Counted from the stretch's first letter, positions 23,417 through 32,731 are shown. The stretch: 64,000 bases of DNA from AC-32 sp963772975 (GCA_963772975.1 CAVYZH010000010.1:620001-684000); one strand, 5' to 3'. A program made the numbers and translations. Notes: generated by a model from the sequence alone, not told the origin.

Positions 23417-25213
23417 ATGGGCATGTACTTCCACTCCTCCCGCGAGGAGCCCGAGCGCACCGCGGACCCGGAGAAGCGGCGCGCGAACCTGCGCCGGATC
23501 GGGCCGCTCTTCAAGCCCTACCGGCGGCGCCTCTCCGGCCTGCTGCTGCTGATCGTCGTCTCCGCCGGCCTCGGCGTCATCCCGGCCTTCCTGCTCAAGC
23601 GCGTGCTCGAGGCGATCGGCAACAACGACACGACCGAGCTCTCGCTCGCGGCCGGCGGGATAATCGTGATCGCGATCATCACGGGCGCGCTCGGCGTCGT
23701 GCAGACCTTGCTCTCGAACCAGGTCGGCCAGCGCGTGATGCACGACCTGCGCGCCAACGTCTTCCGCCACCTGCAGCGGCTCTCGCTCGCGTTCTTCACG
23801 CGCACGCGCACGGGCGAGGTGCAGTCACGGATCTCGAACGACATCGGCGGCGTGCAGAGCGTCGTCACCAACACCGCGACCTCGATCGCCTCGAACTTCA
23901 CGACGGTCGTCGCCACGATGATCGGCATGCTCCTGCTGAGCTGGCAGCTCGCGCTGTTCGCGTTCGCGCTGATCCCGATCTTCGTCCTGCTCACCCGCCG
24001 CGTCGGCAACGAGCGGCGCCGAATCGCGAAGACGACCCAGGAGACGCTCGCCGACATCTCCAGCCTCGTCCAGGAGTCGCTCTCGGTCTCGGGGATCCTG
24101 CTCGGCAAGACGATGGGCCGCGGGGGCGAGCTGGCCGACCGCTTCGAGTCCGACTCGCTACGGCTGGCCGAGCTCGAGGTGCGCCAGCGCATGGCCGGCC
24201 GCTGGGTGATGGCCTCGATCCAGACGAGCTTCGCGATCATGCCGGCGGCGGTCTACTGGGTCGGCGGGCTGGTGATCGCGGGCGGCTCGACCGCGATCAC
24301 TATCCCGGTGCTGGTCGCCTTCACCACCCTGCAGACGCGGCTCTTCTTCCCGGTCGGCTCGCTGCTCGGCGTCGGCCTCGACGTGCAGACCTCGCTGGCG
24401 CTCTTCGACCGGATCTTCGAGTACCTCGACGAGCCGGTGGACATCGCGGAGAAGCCCAACGCGCTGGGGGTCGCCGAGGCCGGCGAGGTCGCCTTCGACC
24501 ACGTCTGGTTCCGCTATGACGAGGACTGGACGCTGCAGGACGTCTCCTTCACGGTGCCGCACGGGTCGACGACCGCGCTCGTCGGCGAGACCGGCTCCGG
24601 GAAGACGACGCTCGGCTACCTGGCGGCGCGGCTATACGACGTCACGCGCGGAAAGATCACGATCGACGGCGTCGACGTGCGCGACCTCAGCTTCGCCGCG
24701 CTGAGCGACCTCGTCGGCGTCGTCTCGCAGGAGACGTACCTCTTCCACGCCTCGGTGCGCGAGAACCTGCGTTTTGCCAAGCCGGACGCGACTGACGAGG
24801 AGATCGAGGCCGCCGCCGAGGCCGCGCGAATCCACCACGTGATCGCCGCCTTGCCGGAAGGCTACGACACCGTCGTCGGCGAGCGCGGCTACCGCTTCTC
24901 CGGTGGCGAGAAGCAGCGCATCGCGATCGCCCGGACGATCCTGCGCAACCCGCCGATCCTCGTGCTCGACGAGGCGACCTCCTCGCTCGACACGGAGACC
25001 GAGCGGCTGGTGCAGGAGGCGCTCGACCGGCTCTCCGAGGGCCGGACGACGATCGCGATCGCCCACCGCCTCTCGACCGTGCGCGATGCCGATCAGATCG
25101 TGGTGCTCGACCACGGCCGCGTCGTCGAGACCGGTCGGCACGAGGAGCTGCTGACCGCCGGCGGGCGCTACACGACACTGGCCGCGCGCGACGCCGAGCT
25201 CGTCGGCGCCTAG
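23417..25213 (+). CDS. ABC exporter, fused permease and ATPase
   Basis: 598 residues. A six-helix exporter domain (about 30-310) is fused to an ATPase (about 350-590) with Walker A GETGSGKTT, Q-loop SQETYLF, signature FSGGEKQRIAIA, Walker B LVLDEATSSLD and the switch His in AHRLST. A half-size exporter of the MsbA/LmrA type, active as a dimer. Lipid or drug efflux is most likely. It starts 44 bases after the PAS-LuxR gene and ends 9 bases before a convergent FUSC-type gene. Confidence 0.92.
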   Translation: MGMYFHSSREEPERTADPEKRRANLRRIGPLFKPYRRRLSGLLLLIVVSAGLGVIPAFLLKRVLEAIGNNDTTELSLAAGGIIVIAIITGALGVVQTLLSNQVGQRVMHDLRANVFRHLQRLSLAFFTRTRTGEVQSRISNDIGGVQSVVTNTATSIASNFTTVVATMIGMLLLSWQLALFAFALIPIFVLLTRRVGNERRRIAKTTQETLADISSLVQESLSVSGILLGKTMGRGGELADRFESDSLRLAELEVRQRMAGRWVMASIQTSFAIMPAAVYWVGGLVIAGGSTAITIPVLVAFTTLQTRLFFPVGSLLGVGLDVQTSLALFDRIFEYLDEPVDIAEKPNALGVAEAGEVAFDHVWFRYDEDWTLQDVSFTVPHGSTTALVGETGSGKTTLGYLAARLYDVTRGKITIDGVDVRDLSFAALSDLVGVVSQETYLFHASVRENLRFAKPDATDEEIEAAAEAARIHHVIAALPEGYDTVVGERGYRFSGGEKQRIAIARTILRNPPILVLDEATSSLDTETERLVQEALDRLSEGRTTIAIAHRLSTVRDADQIVVLDHGRVVETGRHEELLTAGGRYTTLAARDAELVGA

Positions 25214-25222
25214 CGTGCGGCG

Positions 25223-27319
25223 CTAGACCGTGTGGGCCGTCCTCGCATGCTCGGCGAGGCGCCCCTCGAGGCGCCGGAGGTTGTCGAGATGTTGGCTCGT
25301 CCAAAGCAGAACAAGCCCGGCCGTGACCGTCTGCTGGTCGCGGCCTCGAGCAGCCTGCCGCACGCAGGCGAGCAGCCGGGCTTCACCTTCGACGTCGCGG
25401 TCGTGTGGCGCCGGCACCGGTTTGCGCGCGACAAGCGCGTCGCCGAGCGCGACGTACCACGAACGCAACGCGGCGAGCTCCGGCTCGAGGTTCTCGCCGC
25501 AGCGCTCGAGGCGTGCCGAGCAGTCGGTCATGCGCCCTAGCTCGGTGAGCGCGAAGGCCGTGCGGCGGACGCGCGTCGCTCCGCCGACGAGTGCCGCCAC
25601 ATCCTCGACGTTGTAGGCGGCGGCGGAGCGCTCGGTGAGGTACTGCCTGAACGCCTCGTCGACGCGGCCTAGGGCGGCGTCTGCGGAATGCTCCGCGCGC
25701 TCCGAATCCTGCGATCCGGCTCCTTCGATCAGCTGCCGTGCAGTGACCACGACGTAGTCGGCTGCGCGCCCGTATGCTGCGGCGAGGTTTTCGCGCAGGA
25801 GCGCAGCCGCGCCGCGCGGCCAGAAGAGGACGCCGACGCCGAGGCTGATCGCGAAGCCGATCGCCACGTCCTCGACCCGCACGACGCCGACCCGCCAGCC
25901 GACGGGCGCGATCAGGTTGAAGAGCACGAAGAGCATGACCGTGAAGCCCGCCTGACCTGCGGCGAACGAGATCGCGCGCGGGGCGTAGGCAGCGAGCAGG
26001 ACGGCGAAGGGCAGCACAAGCCAGAGCACCACCTCGTGGGTGCCAATCCCGATCACGAGCACCGATCCGACCACGATGCCAATCCCGGTCCCGATCAGCG
26101 CGCTGACGATCGACCAGCCGGTGCCGAGCGCGTTCGACCGCAGGACCGAGAGCGTTCCGAGCACGACCCAGAAACCGTGCTGGACGCCGGTTTGCTGAGC
26201 CACGAAGACCGCGAGTGCGAGCCCGGCTGCGCCGCGGATGCTGTTTCGGAACCAGACTGAGCGCACGCTCGTGTGCTCGATCGCCGTCTGTTCGGTCGCT
26301 TCGAGCGCCGTAGTGGCCGGCGGAACCCGGTCGCTGCCGGCGGCCTGGAGGGCGTAGACGGTCGCCTCGCGCGCCGAGAAGGTCGCGGCCCGGATCCGGA
26401 AGGGCGGCTCGAGCTCCGCCGGGATCGAGGGCGCGTCGGCGGGTACCTCGGGCAGACGGCGGGCGAGCGCGACCGCGACCGCCGCTCGAGCCGCCTCGAG
26501 CCGAGCGAAGTCGGGCTGCGCATCGCCACCGTCGAGTGTCGTGGCACCTGCGCGGAGCGCAGCCGCGGCCGCCGCCAACGCTTCTCGGTCCTCCGGGGAC
26601 ACGAGCTCGAGCACCGGCCGCTCTGCCGAAGGCTCGGCGAAGGAGAGGAGCCAGTCCAGCTCGTCCGGGAGCGCGGCGAGCGCGGCGGTCGCCGCGGTGG
26701 GGCCCGTGGGACGGTGCGGCGCCCCGAGCATTCGACGACCGAGCGCGTCGACCGCGGTGCGCGCCAGGTGGGCACGTTCGGCGACCTGCTGCCGGTCGGC
26801 GTCGAGGAGGTCGGCCACCGCCCGCAGCGCGACGGCGGCATCGTGCCGCAGGCCAGCCTGCCTGCGCGGCGGCCAGAGGAGCAGCTGCGCGAAGATCCCG
26901 GCTCCGGCCGCCAGGGCCCAGCCCTCCAGGCGGTCGGGAATCGCGGAGGCCGGCGCCACGATCGTGACCGGCAGGACGAAGAGGAGGAGCGCTCCCGTGC
27001 CGGCCGCGGCGACGTAGCCGCTGATCACGCCGGAGAAGAGCGTGACGAAGCCGACCACCGCCATGGAGCCCGCCGCGAGCCAAGCGTTCCGCGAGCAGAG
27101 CGTGCCGAGCGTGACGAATGCGGCTCCGACGAGGGCCAGCGCGAGATAGGCCGCCAACCGGGTTCGCCAGGAGCCTTCGAACTCGACGAGTACCAGCATC
27201 GCGAACGACCCGAAGGCCGCGAACAGCGACACCTGCGGTTGCTCGATCACCTTGTCGGCGAACGCGAAAACGGCCGGCATCACGATCGCCGCGCGCGCCG
27301 CGTTCTTGAGCGCCGTCAC
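25223..27319 (-). CDS. FUSC-family (aromatic acid exporter-like) membrane protein
   Basis: About 698 residues with two blocks of membrane helices (about 1-155 and 365-520) separated by soluble segments, the internal duplication typical of the FUSC/YccS/ArAE superfamily (AAFGSFAMLVLVEFEGSWRTR, then WVVLGTLSVLRSNALGTGWSI). Family members export aromatic acids such as fusaric or p-hydroxybenzoic acid. The frame is open to a start at 27367, but the GTG at 27319 (TALKNAARAAIV) begins where the first helix region opens and leaves room for the divergent promoter; it is preferred without certainty. Confidence 0.85.
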   Translation of the reverse strand: MTALKNAARAAIVMPAVFAFADKVIEQPQVSLFAAFGSFAMLVLVEFEGSWRTRLAAYLALALVGAAFVTLGTLCSRNAWLAAGSMAVVGFVTLFSGVISGYVAAAGTGALLLFVLPVTIVAPASAIPDRLEGWALAAGAGIFAQLLLWPPRRQAGLRHDAAVALRAVADLLDADRQQVAERAHLARTAVDALGRRMLGAPHRPTGPTAATAALAALPDELDWLLSFAEPSAERPVLELVSPEDREALAAAAAALRAGATTLDGGDAQPDFARLEAARAAVAVALARRLPEVPADAPSIPAELEPPFRIRAATFSAREATVYALQAAGSDRVPPATTALEATEQTAIEHTSVRSVWFRNSIRGAAGLALAVFVAQQTGVQHGFWVVLGTLSVLRSNALGTGWSIVSALIGTGIGIVVGSVLVIGIGTHEVVLWLVLPFAVLLAAYAPRAISFAAGQAGFTVMLFVLFNLIAPVGWRVGVVRVEDVAIGFAISLGVGVLFWPRGAAALLRENLAAAYGRAADYVVVTARQLIEGAGSQDSERAEHSADAALGRVDEAFRQYLTERSAAAYNVEDVAALVGGATRVRRTAFALTELGRMTDCSARLERCGENLEPELAALRSWYVALGDALVARKPVPAPHDRDVEGEARLLACVRQAARGRDQQTVTAGLVLLWTSQHLDNLRRLEGRLAEHARTAHTV

Positions 27320-27400
27320 GTCCACGGCAAGCGATCGTACGACGGCCCTGGGCGCGGCGCCGAGCACGTCGGCGCGTTGCGCTCCGGTACCTTCCCGCGC

Positions 27401-27730
27401 GTGGCGGTGATCGCAATCCTCGTGGTGATCATCCTCGTGCTGCTGCTGGCGGGCGCGCTGGTCGGCCTTGCGTTCGAGCTGCTCGGGCTCGTATTGACAG
27501 GCCTGATCGTCGGCGCGCTGGGACGGCTCGTGCTGCCGGGGCGGCAGCAGATCGGCCTGCTGCAGACGTCGCTGATCGGCATCGCCGCGGGCCTGCTCGG
27601 CGGGGTGCTCGGAGACATCTTCGATGTGAACTGGCTCGTGCGCTTCCTGGTCGCGGTCGCCCTGGCCGCGATTGGCGTCACGCTCGTCCAGTCGCGATCC
27701 GGCTCAGAGTCGGCGCGAACACCGGTGTGA
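27401..27730 (+). CDS. GlsB/YeaQ/YmgE-like small membrane protein
   Basis: 109 residues, GTG start. Three or four hydrophobic helices with the glycine-rich pattern GLIVGALGRLVLPGRQQ and GIAAGLLGGVLGD seen in the transglycosylase-associated (YeaQ/YmgE) family, small inner-membrane proteins linked to stress. An extra leading helix precedes the family core. It is divergent from the FUSC-type gene. Function unknown beyond the stress association of the family. Confidence 0.75.
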   Translation: MAVIAILVVIILVLLLAGALVGLAFELLGLVLTGLIVGALGRLVLPGRQQIGLLQTSLIGIAAGLLGGVLGDIFDVNWLVRFLVAVALAAIGVTLVQSRSGSESARTPV

Positions 27731-27896
27731 CGAAGGCCGCGGCGGGCGACCACCCAACGGAGCCTCACCGCGCGGCCGCTGCGGCCGCGTCGAGTCCGTG
27801 CCGACTCTGTGTCTGAACTGCGACAGCTCCCCTCTCGAGCTGCACGGCGCCGGTAGGACGGAAGGACGCAATTTCCTCTTCCGATTGGAGCTGCCG

Positions 27897-28979
27897 ATGC
27901 CTCGGTTCCGCGGGCTTACATTCATCGCGCTGGTCATAGCATTGCTGGGCGCTCCGGCCGCCTGGAGCGCCTCGTCGACCATGGTCGTCAGCCAGGTCTT
28001 CGCGGGCGGCGGCAACGCGAGCGCGCCGTATAGCAACGACTTCGTCGAGCTGTTCAACCGCGGGAGCACGCCTGCCGACCTCGGGGGCTGGTCGATCCAG
28101 TACGCGTCGGGGTCGGGGACGACCTGGCAGGTAACTCCGCTTGCCGGGTCGGTGCAGCCGGGCGGGCGCTACCTCGTCCAGCTTGCGTCGGGGGCGGTCG
28201 GCGCGGCGCTGCCGATGCCGGACGCCACCGGAACGTCGAACCTCGCCGTCTCGGGCGGCAAGGTCGCGCTGTCCCGCGCAGTCACGCCGCTGGCCTGTGG
28301 TGGGAGCTGCTCGGCGGATCCGCTCGTGACCGACCTCGTCGGATACGGCTCGGCAACCGACTACGAAGGGACCGGAGCGGCGCCGGCGATCGGCAATACG
28401 ACCTCGGCGCTCCGCGCGGCGGACGGCTGCACGGACACGGACGCCAACTCGAGCGACTTCTCCGCAGCGGCTCCGACTCCGCGTAACTCGGCCGCCTCGG
28501 CCACGCCGTGCTCGGCCTCGCCACCTCCGCCGAGTGGTGGACCCTCGCAGGGCGCGCCGGTGGACATCGACGTCGACTCGGTGCTCTCGATCGCGCTGGA
28601 GCGCCCAAGCATCAGCTTCGGCCACGCGGCCACCGGTGAGACTCCAGCACCTGTTTCGGAGCGCGTGACGGTCACAAGCAACCAGTTGACCGGATACGCG
28701 CTGACGGTTCACCGCTCCGCGTTCCTTCCCGCCGACCTCCCGCTCGGGCTTTCGGCCTTCGCACCCCCTGGAGGCCAGCTCGGCGGTCAGCTCGCGGGTG
28801 GCGCGATGGCGGCAATTCCGATCGCGCCCGCGGCCGACTTGCTGATCGGGACGACCACGGCTCCGAGCTCCCCGGCCGGCGACGCCTGGGCGACGAACGT
28901 CGGATTCGTCTCGCCGCTGCCCTTCGTCGCGCCCGGCCGGTACACGGCCACGGTGACCTTCACCGTCATCGGACGATGA
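27897..28979 (+). CDS. Secreted lamin-tail domain protein with WxL-like C-terminus
   Basis: 360 residues. Signal peptide (1-24), then a lamin-tail (LTD) beta-sandwich (about 28-165: MVVSQVFAGGG, NDFVELFNRGSTPADLGGWSIQY), a Pro/Ser linker, and a C-terminal beta domain (about 200-360) with VTVTSNQLTGYALTV and GRYTATVTFTVIG that resembles WxL-type surface domains. ATG at 27897 follows a GGAG site. Its stop overlaps the next gene (ATGA), and that partner also encodes a secreted beta protein, so the pair may form an exported complex. Confidence 0.78.
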   Translation: MPRFRGLTFIALVIALLGAPAAWSASSTMVVSQVFAGGGNASAPYSNDFVELFNRGSTPADLGGWSIQYASGSGTTWQVTPLAGSVQPGGRYLVQLASGAVGAALPMPDATGTSNLAVSGGKVALSRAVTPLACGGSCSADPLVTDLVGYGSATDYEGTGAAPAIGNTTSALRAADGCTDTDANSSDFSAAAPTPRNSAASATPCSASPPPPSGGPSQGAPVDIDVDSVLSIALERPSISFGHAATGETPAPVSERVTVTSNQLTGYALTVHRSAFLPADLPLGLSAFAPPGGQLGGQLAGGAMAAIPIAPAADLLIGTTTAPSSPAGDAWATNVGFVSPLPFVAPGRYTATVTFTVIGR

Positions 28980-29755
28980 ATCGGGCGCTCGCCTGTCCGC
29001 TCGCCGTCGCGCTCGCGCTCGTGCCTGCCGCGGCAGGCTCCGGGAAACCGCCCGAGGCTCTGGAATTGACGGCGGCGCCCGCCCGACTCGTGCTCCACGG
29101 CAGCGGGGCCGCCATAGTGCGGCTAAGGAACCCCGGCAGGAAGGCAGTCGCGGTCGAGGTCGCCTTGACTGGCTTCGCGCTCGACCTGCGTGGCCGGCCG
29201 CGGATCGTCAAGCGGCGCGGCCCGCGCTCGGCTGCAGGCTGGCTGACGGTGCGACCGGGGCACATCCGGCTGGCCCCGCACGCGGCCGCGGCGCTCCGCG
29301 TCTCGGCGAAGGTACCGCCGCGCGCAGAGCCCGGAGACCACGACGCGCTCGTCCTGCTGAACGCACGTCCACTCGGCCAGGCGCGCGTCTCCGTTCGCCT
29401 GCGACTCGGCGTCGTCGTGGTCGTGCGGGCGCCGGGCGCCGTTGTCAGGCGGCTGAAGCTGCGCCGGCTGCGCTTGGCGCGGCGAGGACGCAGACGAGCG
29501 CTCGAGCTGGTCGTGGTGAACTCGGGAAACGTGACGGAGCGGCTTCTCCACGCGCGCGCGACCCTCTCGCGGCCGTGGTCACGACGTCGAATCGCGATCG
29601 TCGCAGCAAGCGCTCGAGAGCTGCGCCCTCACACGCGCGGTCTGCTCGAGTTTCGCCTGCGCGCGGGCGCGAACGGACTGATCGCGGCCCGCGTCGTCGT
29701 CCCCGCAGAGCCGGGTCGGCCCACAATCCGCCGGACGTACCGCATCCGGATCTGA
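28976..29755 (+). CDS. Secreted beta-sandwich partner protein
   Basis: 259 residues. Signal peptide (1-20), followed by two Ig-like beta domains: the first (about 27-135) with AAIVRLRNPGRKAVAVEVALTG and PPRAEPGDHDALVLL, the second with LELVVVNSGNVTERL and LLEFRLRAGANGL. This recalls WxL-interacting (DUF916-like) and chaperone-like Ig domains. Very Arg/Ala-rich. Coupled by ATGA to the lamin-tail protein, whose C-terminus looks WxL-like; binding between the two is a reasonable inference. No membrane anchor is seen at the C-terminus. Confidence 0.65.
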   Translation: MNRALACPLAVALALVPAAAGSGKPPEALELTAAPARLVLHGSGAAIVRLRNPGRKAVAVEVALTGFALDLRGRPRIVKRRGPRSAAGWLTVRPGHIRLAPHAAAALRVSAKVPPRAEPGDHDALVLLNARPLGQARVSVRLRLGVVVVVRAPGAVVRRLKLRRLRLARRGRRRALELVVVNSGNVTERLLHARATLSRPWSRRRIAIVAASARELRPHTRGLLEFRLRAGANGLIAARVVVPAEPGRPTIRRTYRIRI

Positions 29756-29757
29756 AG

Positions 29758-30318
29758 TCACCGAGGCAGGAAAGACATCACGAACAGCACGAGTGACGTC
29801 ACGCAGAGCGCGGCGGGTGCCCAGACGAGGAGCCTCGAGATCGACACCAGCCGTTCCACTGCGGACAGCTCGTAGCGCTCGCCGGTCGGGCCTTCGGCCG
29901 CGGCGTTCTGGCGGAGGCTGTGGATGCGGTCGATCAGCGTGAGGTGCTCCGGCAACAGTCGTTCGGCCTCGACCGCAACCTCCCATTGCAGCCGGTCGTA
30001 CTTCGCGTAGCGGCTTCCAAGGAGCGCGTATGCGGCGGCGAGCAGGGCACTCGTCAGCGCCAGGACGGCGAGCACGGTGGTCCGACTCGCCGTTCTCGTC
30101 CCGTCCGAGTAGACGGTCGCCCAGGACAGCAGCAGGAACGAGTCCGCGAGCAGGAAGTTGCCGAACCTCGACTGGACCGAGGCCTGACCCCGAAGCGCCC
30201 ACGTGCTCGCGCGGTCGGCCGCACGCCAGAGAAGCTCTAGCTCCCGCTCGTCGCGGGCATCAGGCCCGGAAACCACGCCGGGATCATGGCGCACGCTCGT
30301 GAATGGTGTCACCGCCAC
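29758..30318 (-). CDS. Membrane protein with two helix pairs, RipA-like
   Basis: 186 residues. An N-terminal amphipathic region (ELELLWRAADRASTWALRGQASVQSRFGNFLLADSF) leads into a membrane helix pair near 65-105 and a final pair-like helix near 160-185, with a soluble helical section between. The layout resembles small bacterial membrane proteins of the RipA-like group. It is convergent with the secreted pair upstream (two bases apart). Function unknown. Confidence 0.6.
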   Translation of the reverse strand: MAVTPFTSVRHDPGVVSGPDARDERELELLWRAADRASTWALRGQASVQSRFGNFLLADSFLLLSWATVYSDGTRTASRTTVLAVLALTSALLAAAYALLGSRYAKYDRLQWEVAVEAERLLPEHLTLIDRIHSLRQNAAAEGPTGERYELSAVERLVSISRLLVWAPAALCVTSLVLFVMSFLPR

Positions 30319-30388
30319 CCCGCCGCTCGAGCATCCCCTTACCGGCGCGCTGGAAGGTCCTCGAGGAACGCCAGGACGCGCTCGCGGA

Positions 30389-30982
30389 CTAGTCGGTTCG
30401 AAGACTTGCGATTGCCCGCTCGATCGTCTCCGCTTGCTGCGCCCAGGTCCTCGACGGGGCTGCGCCGACGACCACGGAACTGGTGTGAGCGCCCGCGACG
30501 AGACACGCGATCTCGCGGTAGCGCGTTCGCGACGTGCGATAGCTGTCGATCACGCACGAGCCTCGGCCAGAGCGGAATCGGAGGCCGTGGTCACTGGCGA
30601 TCAGGCGAACGTCCTTCGAGCTGTCGTCCTCACGCAAGTGCTGGATCCGGAAGGTCGGCCAGTTCGCAAGCGTCTCCGATCCCTGGCGGGGAGTTGCGTT
30701 GAGGTAGCCGCGAATGCTACGGCCGCGGCCGATCAGGGCAACCGAGGCCGTTCCGGGGTCGGTGCGAATCGGCCTCCAGGTCCTCGGGTAGGCGAATGTT
30801 GCGGCGCCGGACGGAAGTCGGGCGACCTTCCAGCCGCTTGGCGCGGGCCGCGGCTGCAGCCAGCGAAACGCCGACGCTTGAGCGTCGCCGGACGCGCTTC
30901 CGGCCGCGGCACCGCCCCAAACACCGAGGATCGCAGCGATGGCCGCGGCGACCAGAAGCAGCCGCCGCGACCCGTCGATCAT
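30389..30982 (-). CDS. Secreted protein of unknown function
   Basis: 197 residues. An N-terminal hydrophobic segment (RRLLLVAAAIAAILGVWGG) serves as signal peptide or anchor; the mature part has an alpha-beta pattern with ATFAYPRTWRPIRTDPGTASVALIG and SCVIDSYRTSRTRYREIACLVAG, similar to the PsbP/Mog1-like fold of many exported actinobacterial proteins. It follows the DUF4315-like lipoprotein gene; the ATG at 30982 lies four bases after that gene's stop, while an alternative ATG at 31000 would overlap it by 14 bases. Confidence 0.65.
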   Translation of the reverse strand: MIDGSRRLLLVAAAIAAILGVWGGAAAGSASGDAQASAFRWLQPRPAPSGWKVARLPSGAATFAYPRTWRPIRTDPGTASVALIGRGRSIRGYLNATPRQGSETLANWPTFRIQHLREDDSSKDVRLIASDHGLRFRSGRGSCVIDSYRTSRTRYREIACLVAGAHTSSVVVGAAPSRTWAQQAETIERAIASLRTD

Positions 30983-30986
30983 CCGA

Positions 30987-31562
30987 TCAGATGTTTCCAT
31001 CGCCGTCGCTAGGCCCGCCGTTGTTATCGGCGTCGTGGTCGCCACCGTTGTGCTGCGGAATCGGGTTCGCAGCCTGGTGCACGACCTTGGCGCCGGCCGG
31101 CGAGACCGCGTACCACTTCGCGCCGAAGGCGCTGAACGCCTCACCGTGAGTCTGGCCCGCCTTCGTGTCCTTGACGAAGGTGTAGAGCGGGTGGTGGTTG
31201 TAGGTCACCTGGCGGCGGCCGTCGGCACGCTTGATCGTCCCGATCAGGGACGCCTTCGCGCCTCCCGCGACCCGCGGCTTGCCGTTTGCGATCAGCGGCG
31301 GCCAGAAGGTCGCGCACTGTCCGGAGCACGCGCTCTTCCCGTTCCGGTCCTTTCCGAACAGGTAGAGCGTGTGCCCGCGCGAGTTGACGAGGATCCGTCC
31401 GAGGCCGGTCTTCGCCGTGGAGACGACGGTGCTGCTGGCCGGGGCGGCATCGGTTCCCGGCGGGCGAAGCAGCAAGATGACGGCTGCGAGCGTCGCGAGG
31501 GCCACGGCCCCGATGAGCCACGGGCGCGTCAGCGCGACGCCGAAGCGGTTGCTGGTTTGCAT
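30987..31562 (-). CDS. Secreted-repeat protein (COG4315-like)
   Basis: 191 residues. A membrane-spanning N-terminal segment (PWLIGAVALATLAAVILLL) precedes two copies of the PF03640 secreted repeat: RGHTLYLFGKDRNGKSACSG with QCATFWPPL, and RRQVTYNHHPLYTFVKDTKAGQ. The motif Y-x-[FWY]-x-x-D is typical. These proteins are exported and of unknown function. The tail is Asp/Asn/Gly-rich. The start is clear: ATG at 31562 with an AGGGAGGA site at good spacing. Confidence 0.88.
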   Translation of the reverse strand: MQTSNRFGVALTRPWLIGAVALATLAAVILLLRPPGTDAAPASSTVVSTAKTGLGRILVNSRGHTLYLFGKDRNGKSACSGQCATFWPPLIANGKPRVAGGAKASLIGTIKRADGRRQVTYNHHPLYTFVKDTKAGQTHGEAFSAFGAKWYAVSPAGAKVVHQAANPIPQHNGGDHDADNNGGPSDGDGNI

Positions 31563-31940
31563 GGTGTCCTCCCTATCCGGTGGGTTCTGCTTGCCTGGAC
31601 ACCATCGCCTGCGCGAGCTCACCGAGCATCGGTGCCACCGCGAAAGCGTCGTTCCGGCTACCCGGGAACGCGAGCACCCCGCGAGCCGCAATCGCCCCGT
31701 CAGCCGAGATCGGCGCGCTCGAACGGCTCGTGCTGCCGGGCACCAAGGTCTGCTGGGCCGCAGGGTCACCAAGATGCCTGTAGGGTGAGGGCAGCACCGA
31801 GAAGAACAGCTTGCGACGTGATGTAGCACGTCCGACGCCGCCGTACCTCTCTCTTTTCTTTGTGGCGGAAGGTTCCTCTCCTGAAGAACTTTCGCGATCG
31901 ATCCCTCGGGCTACCCCGGGGAACGACGAAGGAGAACCAG
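31563..31940. other. Divergent intergenic region
   Basis: This 378-base gap lies between the secreted-repeat gene and the dimeric alpha/beta-barrel gene. A minus-strand frame (31573-31797, 74 codons) is open and starts well, but its composition is not convincing and it ends 10 bases before the repeat gene. Short imperfect inverted repeats around 31866-31900 may belong to a promoter or leader. I see no RNA gene. Confidence 0.35.
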
Positions 31941-32249
31941 ATGCATGCGATCGTCCGAAGCTATGAGGGCCTGGACCTGAACCGCAGCGAGGAGCTCAGC
32001 AAGAAGGTCAACGAGACCCTCCTGCCGAGCATCAGCAAGCTGCCCGGCTTCAAGGGTTACTTCATGATCGACGCCGGCAACAGCGTGATGACGTCCATCG
32101 GCCTGTTCGAGAACGCGACCCAGGCTGACGAGTCGACTCGGATCGCCGCCAACTGGGTGCGAGACGAGCAGCTCGAGTCGCTGCTCCCGAATGCGCCCAA
32201 GGTCACGGGCGGCAACGTGCTCGCGCACGTCAACGGGATCACCGTCTAG
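31941..32249 (+). CDS. Small dimeric alpha/beta-barrel (ABM-like) protein
   Basis: 102 residues. The sequence HAIVRSYEGLDL, KVNETLLPSISKLPGFKGYFMIDAG and SIGLFENATQADEST fits a single ferredoxin-like beta-alpha-beta domain like the antibiotic biosynthesis monooxygenase (ABM) fold, which dimerises to a barrel. Many such proteins have no known chemistry. ATG at 31941 follows GAAGGAG. A 51-residue gene follows on the same strand. Confidence 0.75.
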   Translation: MHAIVRSYEGLDLNRSEELSKKVNETLLPSISKLPGFKGYFMIDAGNSVMTSIGLFENATQADESTRIAANWVRDEQLESLLPNAPKVTGGNVLAHVNGITV

Positions 32250-32323
32250 CACGAAACACTCGATCGCAGAGAGGGCACGTTCGCGGGCGCTCTCTGCGAC
32301 ACCTTCGAACGAGAGGACGCACG

Positions 32324-32479
32324 ATGAACCCGACCACAGAAGCTCCGGAGACCCAGGCCGCCGAAGACGATCGCGCGCAGAAGGAGCTGACCAACAAGGT
32401 CGGCGTCACGCTGACCGCACAGCCCAAGTCGGGGTGGAGCACCTTCCTGTCCCGACTCGGCTTCGGCAAGAAGGCGTAG
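32324..32479 (+). CDS. 51-residue acidic/basic small protein
   Basis: A short gene of 51 codons (MNPTTEAPETQAAEDD at the start, WSTFLSRLGFGKKA at the end). The N-terminal half is acidic and disordered; the end is a short amphipathic, basic helix that could touch membrane. It starts at ATG 32324, about 9 bases after GAGAGG. It lies 75 bases after the ABM-like gene on the same strand. No family recognised; it looks real because of clean start, stop and codon usage. Confidence 0.55.
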   Translation: MNPTTEAPETQAAEDDRAQKELTNKVGVTLTAQPKSGWSTFLSRLGFGKKA

Positions 32480-32494
32480 CGACCCGCCCGGAGA

Positions 32495-32698
32495 CTATTC
32501 CGCGCGGCGCATTGCCCTGTACACGGCGTCCCAGTGGGCCGAGACCTCCTCCAGGGCGCGGGCGGTGGTCTCGGCGGCCGACTCCAGGCGGCTGATCACC
32601 GCTTCGACGTCCTTGAGACGACTCTCGAGGACGTCGACGTTGGCCGCGATGTTGCTCAGTTCCTGGGCAAGTACTTCGCTCTCGCTGCTCGCGCCCAT
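32495..32698 (-). CDS. Small coiled-coil protein
   Basis: 67 residues with heptad spacing across most of the length (ELSNIAANVDVLESRLKDVEAVISRLESAAETTARALEEV), so a single long alpha-helical coiled coil. Likely forms oligomers or docks to a partner; no membrane segment or motif is present. It is on the minus strand after the frameshifted membrane gene; the two are close and may be cotranscribed. Confidence 0.6.
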   Translation of the reverse strand: MGASSESEVLAQELSNIAANVDVLESRLKDVEAVISRLESAAETTARALEEVSAHWDAVYRAMRRAE

Positions 32699-32731
32699 CT
32701 GGTCAAGTCTAGAAGGTGCGCCGCAGGTCGG

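Noticed and set aside
26273..27400. Long plus-strand frame antisense to the FUSC-type gene
   Set aside because: Only the end (from GTG 27401) encodes a credible protein; the rest is shadow.
31573..31797. 74-codon minus-strand frame upstream of the secreted-repeat gene
   Set aside because: Start and stop are tidy, but composition and lack of motifs make it doubtful; recorded in the intergenic entry only.
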